Part shown: positions 34,101-47,200 of the stretch, one piece after another
Layout of the letters: every line of letters begins with the position of its first letter
How positions within the stretch are numbered: position 1 is the first letter of the stretch
Source of the DNA: Vespula vulgaris
Lineage: Eukaryota; Arthropoda; Insecta; Hymenoptera; Vespidae
Direction: 5' to 3'
NCBI RefSeq assembly: GCF_905475345.1
Contig: NC_066598.1
Span: 4,685,001 to 4,749,000 of the forward strand
Length of the DNA stretch: 64,000 nucleotides
Translations under genes and position numbers: made by a program
Notes under the pieces: model-generated
Told to the model about the DNA's origin: nothing
Database searches by the model: none
The model's input: only the letters and a program-made list of their open reading frames with translations

Positions 34101-37100
34101 CATCCAACAAAAGATTAATTTATAGAAATACTGTTTGTTTTATCATTTTGATTATTTAATAAATTAATTACGTTGTATCGAAAATCGTGTTATCAGTAAG
34201 CTCATTGACCATCGTAGCTACTATTAACGTGATTATAGCCAAACTTATCTATATATAAATAATAAAAATTAAAACCTTTTAATCATATTAAGATAATAAA
34301 GACATGTAAAACTTACAGAAAATAGATACAATTTCCAAGATGATATAACGTGTAAAAATTTCTTATAAAACATAGCAAAAATTTGTTGATACCATAGTAC
34401 CGTTCCTGAAAGTCGATCCCAAGATTTGGCTAAAAATTAAAACGTGATCTCATCGTATAAATATTATATAAATTCCTACAAATATTTTACCATTTCGTAA
34501 AATGTTTCGTCTTCTTTGTTGAATAATGAGTTCATATTTTTTACTAGGATATTCTACACCACGTTTTTTGAACTGACTTGCAAGACTTACTCTACAAATG
34601 ATATGTTTAAAGTGTGTAATCTATGTTTTTTCTTCGTTATATTTTTTCTTTTTTTTAAATATATTTCAACACACCTTAGAAACTGACCCTCGATACTAGC
34701 AGCAGTGAGAGTAAGAGAAACTATGCCCAATCTTTGCTTGTTATTTTCAAGATATTCTAATAATTTCGTAAACCTACTGTTTCTTGGTATATCAAATTTA
34801 ATTACCAAACCCGTTACACTTCGCAAAATGATTTCTTCGGAAGAAAATTCTTGTATTTCCGTATGTAGAAGATGTAGATTATAATTTTCATGTAGCACTA
34901 AACTTAAAATGTATCCAATTCCTATAAAAATACGATCATTCGATAAAATTTCTTTTGATGATATCAATTTGAAAAAATATTTTCGGAAAGATAATAAATA
35001 AAATAGTCTATATACCATATCGTCGATTTAAGTACATTTTTGAACCATAACACTCGATAATTCCATTTGTAATAATTGCTATCCTATCAGCTAAAATATC
35101 TGTTGCTTCCATAGAATTAGTAGCCATTATTATCGTTTTCGTTCTTTTGATGTCCTACAGTTATCACTATCACATAATATAAGTGAAAGTTAATCTGTAT
35201 ATAGGATTTGCTTACCGATAACAAATCCAAAATTAGTTTTCTGTCTTCTGAATCAACTCCATGAGCTGGCTCATCCAATATTAGTATCTTAAATAATATT
35301 AAAACACTGATATCAATTAATGTAATTAATATTTTAGAAAATAATCATTCATTTCTTTTTTCTGGATACTTGAGACTCTCCAATTAAGGCCATTCCCAGA
35401 CAAATACGTCTTTGCATGCCATTAGATAAATATTTTAATTTTTTATTCTTCTCAGATTCTAATCTAAGCTTATGTAATAATTCCAACGCATTGGCATAAG
35501 CATCTTTATATGTCATTCCTTTCATCTATTCAGAATTAATCAAAATATTAATTCTTAGAAAGAAAATGTGATTAATACAAATATATACAAGATATATTTA
35601 CCATTCCAAACATGTAGAGATGCTCTATAGTTGTCATATAATTGACTAAAATATTCTCTTGAGGACAGTAACCAAAAAAATTTGTAATATTTATATCCTT
35701 ATTGAAATCTTTTCCTTTCACATAAATACCACCATCCGTAAGACTATATATTCCTATATGTATTAGAATATATACTCTGTAGAATCAAAATTTTTGCTAA
35801 ATATTTATTAGCTAAATATTTAAAAACTATTACCTGTTATAAGTTTTAATAAAGTGCTCTTTCCAGAACCATTGTTTCCAAGTATTATACTGAATTCATT
35901 TTGATAAAAGTCAATGGTAATTTCATTTAGAATTGTAAAACGATTGATAAATGTACTGAATTTTTTAGTGGCACATCGTACTAAGATTGATGACTATTTT
36001 AATACAAGAAAACATTAGTAATGACAAGAAGTTTTTAGAAATATTTTTATATTATATTCTTTTTATATTGTATTCTTTATAAGTACTTTTACGAAGGATG
36101 GCATTCTTTCCACAGCTGACCAATTTGTGGAACCTCGTAATTTATACTTGTAATATATATTTCTTGATGATGAATTTTTCTAATGTTACAAAGTTAAATA
36201 TTAAAATAATAATGAGTAAACAAATAATGTCACGAAGTTTCAGATAATACATGTAATTTGCTCTACCTTACATAAAAAGTACCATGGTTTAGCACTCCAA
36301 TATTGATCAGGATTAATGTTATCTAAATATACTGTAAGAGATAACCAGAAAATAATATGAAAAATCCAAACTATTAAGATTGTATTAATAGATATTTTCT
36401 CTTTTATATAAATAATTTCAAATTCATTGTTTGTTGTCTCAGAGATCTTCTTTGCCGATATTTGGGCTGACAAATCAAGGTACGACTGGGTTTCATAGAT
36501 AATTGCAAATTCTTTTAATGAATTTAATAAATATTCATCTGATATAGAAGAACAAATAAAATTAGCAATTTCTTGAAGCTTTAATACGTATTATAATTTC
36601 ATTTATAATTAAATACTCTTTCTATTATTATATCATTACCTATTTCTGCTCCAGATGCGAAGATCACAATTCCATAAAGTAAACCACTATGTGGTAAAAT
36701 CAATGATAAAATACGCCAGGCCAGCGAAGCTCTTACCAGGTATTGATCAAGAACAAGAGTAAAATGAGATAGGAATAACCAAATTGACAATGACATCAAT
36801 ATCGCTTTGACTGCTGTTAAAATATTTGATTCTCGTTGATTGATAAATTCTCTTTCAAATGATGATATAAATATGACTTACAAGATCGGAAGAAAGTTCC
36901 AATAGCAAAAACAATTAATGTTGAGAGAATAATATACGTGGTAATAAAAAGAAAGATTGTTATTAAATAAGCGTTGATGAATATTGGATAGAGTAATATG
37001 GTACATGCTATTGCGACTGGCAGACAACAGATCATCAAATAATTTAACCAACCGAGATACATAATAGTAAATGACATATTTGTTAATCTCATAAGACCCT

Positions 37101-38327
37101 AAAAAATAAAAGAAAGTAATCTTTTTGATGATAATCATTAAAAAATTCTTGAGACTTACTCTGAAACCAATATCTTTTTCATAAATAATTTTCTGCAGGG
37201 TTGTCATCGGTAAAAGAAGAAAAGCTATCACAGTTATATAATAAATAATATTAATATTCGGGTAGATGACACTTCGCATTATAAGAAAATCAATTGTATA
37301 AAAAGGATAACGAGTTATTGTCAACTACAAAATAAAAGGCTAAGATGAAACTTTGTTAAAATCTATCAAGTAATTAACAATTGTTATGAACCTAATAAAT
37401 CTGAAATATTATAAAAAAGCATACATTTTCTCCTATAGTAGAAATTTTTGAATTTTTCCACATATCGATAAAAGAATTTTCAATTGCCATTTGAAATGCC
37501 ATGAAGCCACTCCAGATATAAGGATCTATGTTAGGATAGATTAAAATAGATTTTTCTTAACGATTGACAGGGGGCAATATCATAGAATTATTTAATCAAT
37601 GAAATTTTATTTAAACAAATTACAATTTCACCTTTATAAGACGGTTCTTCGTCGTGGATCATAATTAGTTCACTCTTGGCGATCTTTGAGGAACGAATTT
37701 TGTAATTTAAAGTGTTCGGTCGTCCATCTTTGTTTATTTCAAAGATTGCCCATAACGCTTCGGTAGATGTATTTTTTGAATAATGCAACAAAATAAGACT
37801 CTTTTCACTGTCAGCTGGTTGTACTTTATAAAAAAAAAAAAAATGTAAAGTCTAATAGCTTTACGAATCATTTTTGAAATAATAAAATATTCATATTTAT
37901 TATTATAATTATTGTTCTATATAAAAAATATACTTTTTATATTGAGTACGCGTGAAGCACGTGACATCAAATCGTCGGTAAAATCATTTTTTGGTGCATA
38001 CCAATATTCTACGTCATGTGGTAATTGATTAATTATGTCCTTTTTCGTGTACATATCTAAGTCCTTAAAAAATATAATAAATAAGAATACAGTTAATTAT
38101 AAGAAAAGAAGTTATGAGATATATCGAACCTTTATATGAAGAGCTAATGGCTGGAACATCAATCGAATTTGTAAACAAAAAATAATAGGTATTACAATTT
38201 CCAAAATGGTGATGATTATACTCTCCCTTCTTATAAGTATATTTTTCCAAAAGAGAATTCTCCATTTTTTAAAAAACTTATTTAGTTTAGGCGATTTTAA
38301 TCTTGTGATCCAACGATTATTGATCAT
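30140..38327 (-). CDS. ABCA-subfamily full ABC transporter with altered nucleotide-binding motifs
   Basis: Thirty exons in one frame: 38327-38130, 38063-37934, 37823-37632, 37525-37425, 37324-37160, 37098-36882, 36813-36640, 36571-36267, 36179-36093, 35993-35833, 35753-35602, 35525-35370, 35287-35216, 35154-35016, 34921-34675, 34591-34491, 34429-34317, 34248-34172, 34095-33894, 33813-33622, 33401-33122, 33035-32910, 32831-32619, 32583-32284, 32184-32081, 32017-31874, 31734-31587, 31020-30811, 30716-30500, 30400-30140. This gives about 1727 residues, typical of ABCA3-like lipid transporters. Order: membrane segment, extracellular loop, six-helix bundle, NBD1, then the same again. NBD1 shows GNNGSGKST, GYCPQEN, LSNGMQRR and ILILDEP, with TNSMEATD at the H-loop. 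NBD2 shows GLNGSRKST, GYCPQISG, ICSLGLQRK and LILLDEP, with ITHSIQEAEA at the H-loop. The membrane start of half two reads DRLSGTVLWYQQIFAMF, a typical ABCA block. Several acceptors are AAG rather than YAG. Confidence 0.85.
31151..31194. repeat. (TA)n microsatellite in an ABCA intron
   Basis: Uninterrupted TA tract of about 44 bp within the NBD2 intron 31021-31586. Confidence 0.95.
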
Positions 38328-38572
38328 AACGAAAAAACATACGATTTGAAAACTCGATAGATAATATGTTTATTCTATGTTGACATTAATCATAATATAT
38401 CTCGTATAAAAGAAATAAAAGACGATTGTAATGAAAAAACGTTCGACGTCGTTATCAGTTGTTTTGATATTATCAACCTAACATACATAGAATTAAAAAC
38501 TGATACGTTAAATAAGAGAAAAGGAAACTCAAGGTTTTATTAAAAACAAATATCGATTCAATCCCACGTGAC
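38328..38572. promoter_or_regulatory. Compact divergent promoter region, ABCA / SDR
   Basis: Only 245 bp separate the ABCA start codon on the minus strand from the predicted SDR start codon on the plus strand. Both promoters and both leaders must fit here or overlap the first exons. AT-rich; CACGTG (an E-box) occurs near 38565. No TATA element can be assigned with confidence. Confidence 0.45.
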
Positions 38573-38873
38573 ATGAATAATCGGTAAGCTTTGAAAGAAA
38601 TTCTTTTTTAGAAACATTATCAGTATGTTTTTATATTAATGAATTTTTTTTCAATATAGAGAATGGAAGATTAAGAATATTTTTCAATCCCTCACTTTTC
38701 CACGAGTTATCTTAGACTTGATCGTTTTGTCGATGAAAATAACTCTGGCAATGATTGTTGCATCGTTCAAGGTCGTTATACCTACCACTATGAAGAGTTT
38801 AATTGGAGAAACAGTTTTAGTAAGAAATACATTTCTTTATTCTTTCTCTCTCTCTCTCTCTTTTTCTCCATAT

Positions 38874-38929
<56 letters not shown>

Positions 38930-41061
38930 TACATATATACATACATACATATTATATGTGTATATATATATATATATATATTTCGTCATAAAATTAAGCA
39001 TTTTGATATTTTTTTAATTATTATCTCTGGTTATAGTAAAAAAATTAGCGGATCAGTATATTCGTAAATTGTATATTTTTATAAATAACCTATTTTAATT
39101 TGTTATGTCTTAATTAATTTTTTTCTTTATTTTTTAAGATTACTGGTGCTGGCCGTGGTATTGGTCGAGAGTTAGCAATTCAATTAGGTTTAATGGGTTG
39201 CATAGTAATTTGTTGGGACGTAGATATAAATGCCAATCGATCGACGATGTCTGCTGTATCAAAAAATGGTGGAGAGGTTATAATATTTTCAAAAGTTCTT
39301 GAAACACGATATCGAATACAAAGAAATTGTTTAGGTTTATGGTTTCGTTGTTGACGTTTCGAAGAGATTAGAAGTACGTGAAACGATAAGAATGATGAGG
39401 AAAGTTGGAATACCGGAAATTACCATTCTGATTAACAATACTGCCATATTATATCATCGTTCACTTCTCAACCATAATTCGGATGATATTGAACGAACGT
39501 TTAATGTCAACGTTTTATCGCATTTTTGGGTAAGATTTTATAGAAAAGACAAAAAAATGAATACAAGTTTATTACATTTTTTGTAAGTATGATACTTTCG
39601 AAATTACAAAAAGTTATGAATTTAATCGAAGTATTAGTAAGATAATTTATTTTAGAACATTACATTGTCAATAATGTTGAATCATGTATCGATAAAAAAT
39701 TGTTTATATTATCCATTGTTAGAACTTATTGTATTTGTTGCTTATATAATATTGCCTATCTCCAGGGGTAAACCTTTTTAAAGTTTTATGGATAATTGCA
39801 AGAAATTAATAAATGAAAATATAAGTTACAAATTAATAATGATCTTGTGCCAAACAATATTATATCGATTAATGAGGACTTATAAAATGTTATTTCGACT
39901 TTACATTTATTATTTAAACAATATTTTGATTTTGCGAAGACGATTGAAACAATACTTCCATCAATGTTACAACGAGGTAGAGGTCACATCGTAGCTATAA
40001 GCAGTATGTGTGGAATATACGGAGTTTCGCAGAAAGTCCCTTACTGTGCTTCAAAATTCGCAGTTAGAGGTGAATACATAGTTAGTCAAACTTGAAAACA
40101 ATCTTGAAAATAAAATCATATACACATATGAATCTAAAAACTTTTTTATTTCTTTTTATAATAAAAGGTTTAATGGAAGCTCTGCATGAAGAAGTGAGAA
40201 TGAATCCTAGAAAACTTGACATACATTTTACAACTATTTATCCATTTTACGTTGACACAGGATTAGCAAAGGATCCTAAATATAGGTTATATTAAAACAC
40301 ACATATGTATATATATATATGAAATTTTCTATATAATAATCACTTTGAGAAATAATTCAATTTCTTTATTATATAAATTTCTTATTTATATTCAATTTCT
40401 TATTTACGTATATCGTTTATATGGTTCAGTTTTATGGACATTCATAAATATCAACGATATATGTTTCTAATAAATAGGTCTGTAATGTTCTTATGAAATA
40501 ATTTCGTGCACGTAAATAGTCACGTTACAGCATTTATAGGCGTGGTACTTTCTCCGTTCACTTTGAATATTAAATTCGTCTAATAAGTGAAAAATTGACG
40601 GTTTTATTTTTGTTCTATTTTTAATAATAATCCAAAAATTTAATTACTAAAATACAAATATTTCATCTTTGCAAATGAATCGAATATAAATAAAGTAAAA
40701 TTATTTTTTAAAATCGATTCATTGGAAATGAATCCATGATTTATTATTTACAGATTTTCTTACATTTTTGGAGTCGTTTCATCGGAATACGCAGCTCGTG
40801 AAATTATTAAAGCAATTAGAAAAAATTACACGGAATATTCCATACCACGATGTCTTCTTTCCCTGAATTCCATAAACAGGTCTTTCTGTCGGCAACTTCG
40901 CGTACCTATAGTCAATATTTTTCTTTATTCATTTTTCTTTTTCTTTCTTTTTATTTTATTTTAGGATCATTCCTGAGTCAGCAATGAGATTGATTCTGGA
41001 TTTCCTCGCAGACGTCGATCAAAAGCGAATTGAAGGAACTTTGAACCACGTCGAAAATTAA
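38573..41061 (+). CDS. Short-chain dehydrogenase/reductase, SDR16C-like (retinol dehydrogenase 10/E2 type)
   Basis: Eight exons: 38573-38583, 38660-38819, 39139-39276, 39335-39529, 39940-40069, 40168-40285, 40754-40879, 40965-41061. They total 975 nt, or 324 residues. The 11-nt first exon is inferred from a good donor, matching phase and the absence of another ATG. An N-terminal hydrophobic segment (about residues 18-45) fits the membrane anchor of the SDR16C group, which oxidises retinoids, steroids or lipids with NAD(P). The Rossmann motif ITGAGRGIGREL is intact. The catalytic set is complete: NNTAILYH in place of NNAG, SSMCG, and YCASK. The substrate loop (PFYVDTGLAKDP) is also typical. 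It is divergent from the ABCA gene. Intron 2 starts with CT and CA repeats. The substrate cannot be predicted. Confidence 0.88.
38841..38926. repeat. (CT)n and (CA)n microsatellites in SDR intron 2
   Basis: (TC)n at 38841-38861 followed by about 26 CA units at 38875-38926, beginning 20 bp after the donor site. TA-rich steps follow. Confidence 0.9.
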
Positions 41062-41196
41062 TTTCTCTTGATTATCCCCGAACGGAGCTAATTGCGTAAT
41101 CGAAATACTATTATTCTTTTTTTTTTATTATTATTCTCGATAAAAGCACAATTTTTAACTTTACAAATTATTAAATATATGAATAGAAATTAAGCA

Positions 41197-41202
41197 AATA
41201 AA
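41197..41202 (+). terminator. Likely polyadenylation signal of the first SDR gene
   Basis: AATAAA 136 bp after the stop codon, followed by an A-run and T-rich sequence. Position and order fit a short 3' untranslated region. Confidence 0.45.
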
Positions 41203-44200
41203 AAAAAAGAAAATGTAGGATCAATTAACTAATTAATCATTTTAATGAATACAGTAAACATTTTTTAACGATATATTATTATATTTTAATATAAAGGATG
41301 GACCACGTAAACGTTCTTACTTTTGAATGATATTCGAAATATTGCTACATCAGAGAAAATATTTTTTATAGTTATCTGTTGATATATGAACATATTAGAT
41401 ATCATTCGGCGATATAGGTTAAATCTAATAGTTTAGCGTATATTGTTCTCTGATTTAATATTTAATTGTATAAAATATTATATGTTTGTTTTTAACTTGT
41501 AACATTACCTCTCGAAATTTGGCTCTGTATTTGGTTCCGAGAGTCTTGGATTTAATTTTTCTGAAGCCGGATATGCGATATTGTTAAATAATACGACCTA
41601 TAAATAAGTTTCTATACGGGGACATTTAAAGAATGTTTTGTATTGCAATCGACAAGCCAATCTCGATTGAATCAGAGAAAAATGTTTGCCAAGCAATTAG
41701 TTTATATGTGTCGTCGAGCAATGTCTAATGTGTCCATCTACCACTCAGGCATGTCGCCAATCGATTGGTGTACATTTCATGGTGGGCGTTCCTCTTTTAT
41801 AAGGAGACATTTAACAACTCGTTTTGTATTCGATACCGAATTGAAATCGAATTTCGAATTTTTAACAAAGCTTTATATTTACTAATAAACTATTCTCGAA
41901 AAAAATATCATTTTTTAACACAATTTTTTTCGAAGAAAATAAAGCTTTTTCAAAAATTCAAAAAAGTAAGTTCGATTCAGTTGTTTTATCGATAAATACA
42001 GTATTGATCGTGACTCAAATCAGTCAATATTTATTTGTTCGAGCAAGCGAAAGAAAAGAAAAAATAAGGAGCTCAAATCGTATACAAATATTATAATTAG
42101 TTGACGCCAGATTTGTCAAAATATCAATATGATTAATACGTGTTTCACTTGGATTTATAGTAAGATTAATATTATAGTGCCTTATAATATTTTAAGATCT
42201 ATAAATTTGGTTAAACTACACATTAGTAATAAAATTAGTTTAACTATACAAAATAATCCTTTCGTCTTTGTATATTTTGTATATTATTTGAATTCATAAA
42301 TGTTCTCATCCACTATATAAAATATTTATGGATTAATTTCTAATAATATTTTAATCGTATATATGTAAACATAAAATGTTCTTATTTAAAAGAATAACCG
42401 ATGTCTGTAAATAAAATCTAATGTTATTAATTTATCGTTGAAAAATATACATGTCATAGAATAATAAAATATTATGCATAATGATTTATAACGTGTTCTT
42501 TGATCTGTCTAATTTAAATCAATTGGAACTTTTTTTTATTTTATTCTACGTCTTTCGTATCGTAAAAACGGTGATTATACTGAACAATAACTTCCAGGAA
42601 AGGATCATTTATTCGTTTTGCGTTAAAAACGGCAAAAAATTGTGTACGATGTTCTTATCTATTGACTAATAATTATAAATTTATCAAATGTTTTGATGCA
42701 AATTGCACGTTGATTTTTATTATTTTTGATCACGAAATTATAATAATAAAAGTTATTAACAATAAGTAAGTTAAAAATAATGAAGGAATCGAATTTTAAA
42801 ACTTCAATCTGTAAATTTTAATAATATAATATGTGTATGAATGTGTAGATATAACTTTTATATATAGATATTCCGTCTATAAATGAATCGAGAAATTTAA
42901 AATGCTATATTTCAAAATCGTTTCAAAATTATGGGAATGATCAAATCGATAATTTTGTATAGTCATGTATCTTTAGAATGGCTCATCCGAATGCGAATAT
43001 TTGTCCTTCGTCTCTAAAAATATGTATTTCTCGAAGTAACTTTCAATATTTCCTATCGAGCAATAACGTTGATATTTGCAACTACAATTATTTGATTTAA
43101 TTCTCAAATTCAAAATTACCGATACTTTTCCAAGATACGATATCATTCGACACAATAAATATTATGTAATGTCTTATATAAAAATGTGAAATGTAAACGA
43201 ATTTGAAATTGTATATTCCTTATTCTTTGTTTTTTTTCTTTTTTTTTTCTATTATGTTTCCATTAAAGATTATGTAAATGGAGTTTTGTATTCATTTGCG
43301 TTGCACAATTGTGTACATATTGTAAGTATCTGAGAAAGCTTTCTCATGAATTTTGTAGCAAACATTTGTGAACCTTTCGACAACGGCAGCTCTCGTGAGT
43401 GAAAATCGTAAGAAGAAGTAAATCATTTAAAAATACTTTTGTCAAATAAAGGATTGTCGATAAAAATACTTACCGACTATAGATAATGTAGACATACCCA
43501 TAGGTGTTTGGTAATAGTTATTTAGGATTAAAAATAGAAATTTTTCGCTTATTGTAGAGGGAAGTTAAGGTAGGTTTATTTTATTAATTAACAAAAGTTA
43601 GTGGTGAAAATTTTGTAGAAATAAAAAAATAAAATTATTAAAATAAAAAATTAAAAAATTAATAAATTAAAATAAAATTAAAAAAAGAATAAAAATATTA
43701 TGTAAGTAAAATAAAATATCCTATTATTATGATATCGTATAATTAGTGTATAATTATAGCATTATAATATAATTTTTAATCAATGTTTCAGTAATATTAT
43801 AAAAATCGTATTTATATCAAAATCAAAAATATGAATAGATGAAATTTATATATGATTTACATTAAATTATTATAATAATCATCAATTCACAAACACATAT
43901 TATATATTTAAGATAAACATTTATTGTATAATTAAACAAATTTTTATATAAAAAATGGATAACCTAAATTTTATCACTTTTAATTTTAATTAATTAATTT
44001 CAGATATATGAAATTTGTATTAGAACATCTGATTCAATTTCTTTAAAAATTATTTAACTTCTTGGAAAAGTGTGACGTCGAAGAAATAAATAACAAAGTA
44101 AATAAATTAATATAAATGAGGAAAGAAATATAAGAAGAAAAAATACAGAAAAAATGAGACGTTTAAGAGAATAAAAAGTTTCTTTTGCATTTAGTATGAC

Positions 44201-47200
44201 TCTATAATGATGAGAAACAAAGAGGCATAACGAATACGTTACGAATGTCCTTGACTCGGGTTAGGTTTGCTTTCGTTGGTAAGTACACTGAACGCGAAAT
44301 GACTGTTCAGTCAAGTTCAAGCAAGCAAAGCAACCTGACGGAAACGATCGACTGATCCAGAATAATTTTCGTTTCCCATTATTAATAATTATAGATTACG
44401 TTCTAACTAGTGAAACTAAATTATTATAACGTGTAGTGCGTGTTAAAAGTTTTTGTGACATTTACTTTATTGAATTCACATTTATATATTTTTTTATTTG
44501 CATTCGTGAGTTTACAGTGTCTGTTAAATTGGGTGCATCTATTTTTTTGATGGTAAATATTGTTGTAACATTCAAACTATCGACTGTTAAAAAAAATGAT
44601 TAATATTTATTATTTTTTTACTTAATCATAATTATGTTCTTAATTATGTTTTATCATAATTTTTGTTCTTTTTTAAATAATTCGAATTGTCTTTGTTTAG
44701 ATTTTATTCTATAATTGGACGAATAATATATATCAGTAATATACAAGCAATAATGAATGAAATATTTATTTTCAATTTATATTATTATAAATTAGTGAGA
44801 AAAATGACAAATTTGTGAAATTAAATTGATAGTTTCGAAACAAATTATTACAATATTTTTACTTGTGAAATTATTAATCCCTTCGTTCTTGAAAAAAGTA
44901 TCATCGATTAAAAAATTCATCTGTTTAATATCTAATAAATTAATTAACAATAATTTTTAATTTTCTTTTTTTCAGTAATTCAATTGTTCCATATTAGAAG
45001 AAAACATTACTTTTCATTATAAAAGAATGAGAATAGGTATGCAATTTCTAATTTTCTATCGATGAAAATAAATAATTTAGTTTTTGTTGAAACGAAATTC
45101 CATAGGTATTATCTTTCAAATCATTTTTTAGTTTTCATGCTTAATTTCTTTCTAAATAAATTATAGATTACGTTAGATGTATATTTGCGTTGATTTTCAT
45201 TACAAATCGAGGCCATAATTTCATAACACTCGTTTATCTAACACTTCCTATTCAGTAGTAGTATAATATCCATTCCAGTTTATTGTTTTTATCATGTTAA
45301 TAAAAAAAGGAAAAAGAAATACTAGAAATACATATGTTACATAATATTAAAAGAAACTTAGAAAGAAATTTTAAAAAATATGTTAAAAGAAAATATTTAA
45401 TTATATTAATTAACATCGGTTAATTTGGTAAATATTTCTTTAAATATTTCGAGATTATTAAAAGAAATAAATAAATTAAGAAAAAAGAAAATATATGTAG
45501 ATGCAAAATATAAAGATAAATTATATCCGATAATCATTGATATTTATATAAGAATTTTAAATAAGTCACAGATGATAATTATGTATAAAAAGTAATGACT
45601 TCGAATCAAGTTTTTTATATATATAAATCATCGATCAAGTGACATCTGGTTATATTTCCATTAAAAATGATTTATATATAAAATAAATGTTATCTAATTA
45701 TTGTTGAATTATAACGTAACAAATGTATAGAAAGTTTTTACTTGTTACTACTAATATGAAGATTAGAAATTACATAGTCATCTTAAATGATAGATCTCAA
45801 AGTTACTTCCCCTTTTCTATCAATTGTTAATGTACCATAACATTGTATTATCTTTTTTTAGCAACAAAATATTTATTTTATTTAATTTTTTTTTAAATGG
45901 AATGCAATTTATATTGATATATAATAATAAAAAAAAATAATATATTTTAAAAATTATTATTGATTAAAATAATTTTTTTGATAATTTTCAAAACAGAAAT
46001 TCTGTTGATGCTGAAAAAAAATTATTATTAAAACTAAAAAAAAATTTTTAATTCGCAAATAATTATTCGAAAAAATAATAATTATTTTTATATCGTGTCC
46101 AGGAATAAGTAGAGTTTTTAATCGAAACGTTTATAATTGATCAATTTATTAGGATTCGAAGAAAAAATTAATTTACAAATTTAATAATATGTTTAAATAT
46201 TTATTTATGTTAATCACTTTTAGTTTGATAAATTATATTATATAAGTTTACACGAGAACTTAGATATTTGTTACTAGTTTTATTTGTTACCAAAGACTTT
46301 CACCATTTCTGTATACTTAAATCATTTTATGTTTTCCTTTAATTTTATTGGAATTAATTTATTTTTGATTTGCTATATTTCATTGAATAAATCTGTTTTA
46401 TGTAAAATCTCTTATTACAAATATCGAAACATCTATATTAATCGGTTGATATATTTGTATGATAAATGATTACATTTCAGTATGAGAATATCATCGGAAA
46501 TTCATTAGAAATTAGAAATTTAATTATAAATTTGAAAAAATCTTATTTCAAGATATGTGTTTTAATATCTCAAGGTTTACAAGGAATATAAAACACGAGA
46601 AAAGCCATAAAATATATAATAAATCGAAACATGTGAAATTCTGAGATCGTTATGTAATAAAATTGTTGTGGATAGATTTTTATTACAGCAATAAAAAAAC
46701 TAAAAAAAACTAAAAAGTTAATTTAGCATTTAATTATGAAATTTCGTATCACAATTATTCCATTAACATTTCTTCAATTTCTATTTTGTAATTTAGTTTT
46801 CAAACTCGAGTTTAAAAAATATTTATTTAAAAATGTGTTTAAATTAATTAAAGTCGTACAGATTTTTTCTTTTGTGGAAAATTGATTGCAAAATATCCAA
46901 ATTTTTCACTTATACATTGTTAATTGTACAAAGTAAATAATCTCATCGAAATTTTTTTCACTTAATGATCGAATTAATAAAAATGGATTGCATTATTTAA
47001 ACACGTATTTTATATAAATAATACCGTGAATTACAAATAAACTATGTTGCCGGAAGTATAATATATATTTTAATTGTGCCAATAGTATAATTACAAGAAA
47101 GAGAGCGAGGTTGGGTACAAGGTATCTCGTGATAAATGTCGCAGTTTTATTCTTATAAAAAAAAAAGAAAAGAAAAAGAAAATAAGGAAATTAAAAAATC

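Noticed and set aside
30140..38327. ABCA locus as a pseudogene
   Set aside because: Thirty exons join in one open frame with consistent phases and no stop. Only specific ATP-site residues deviate.
41643..41995. 80- and 76-residue plus-strand frames after the first SDR gene
   Set aside because: No splice context, low complexity at the end, and no recognisable family. Too short to call in AT-rich DNA.
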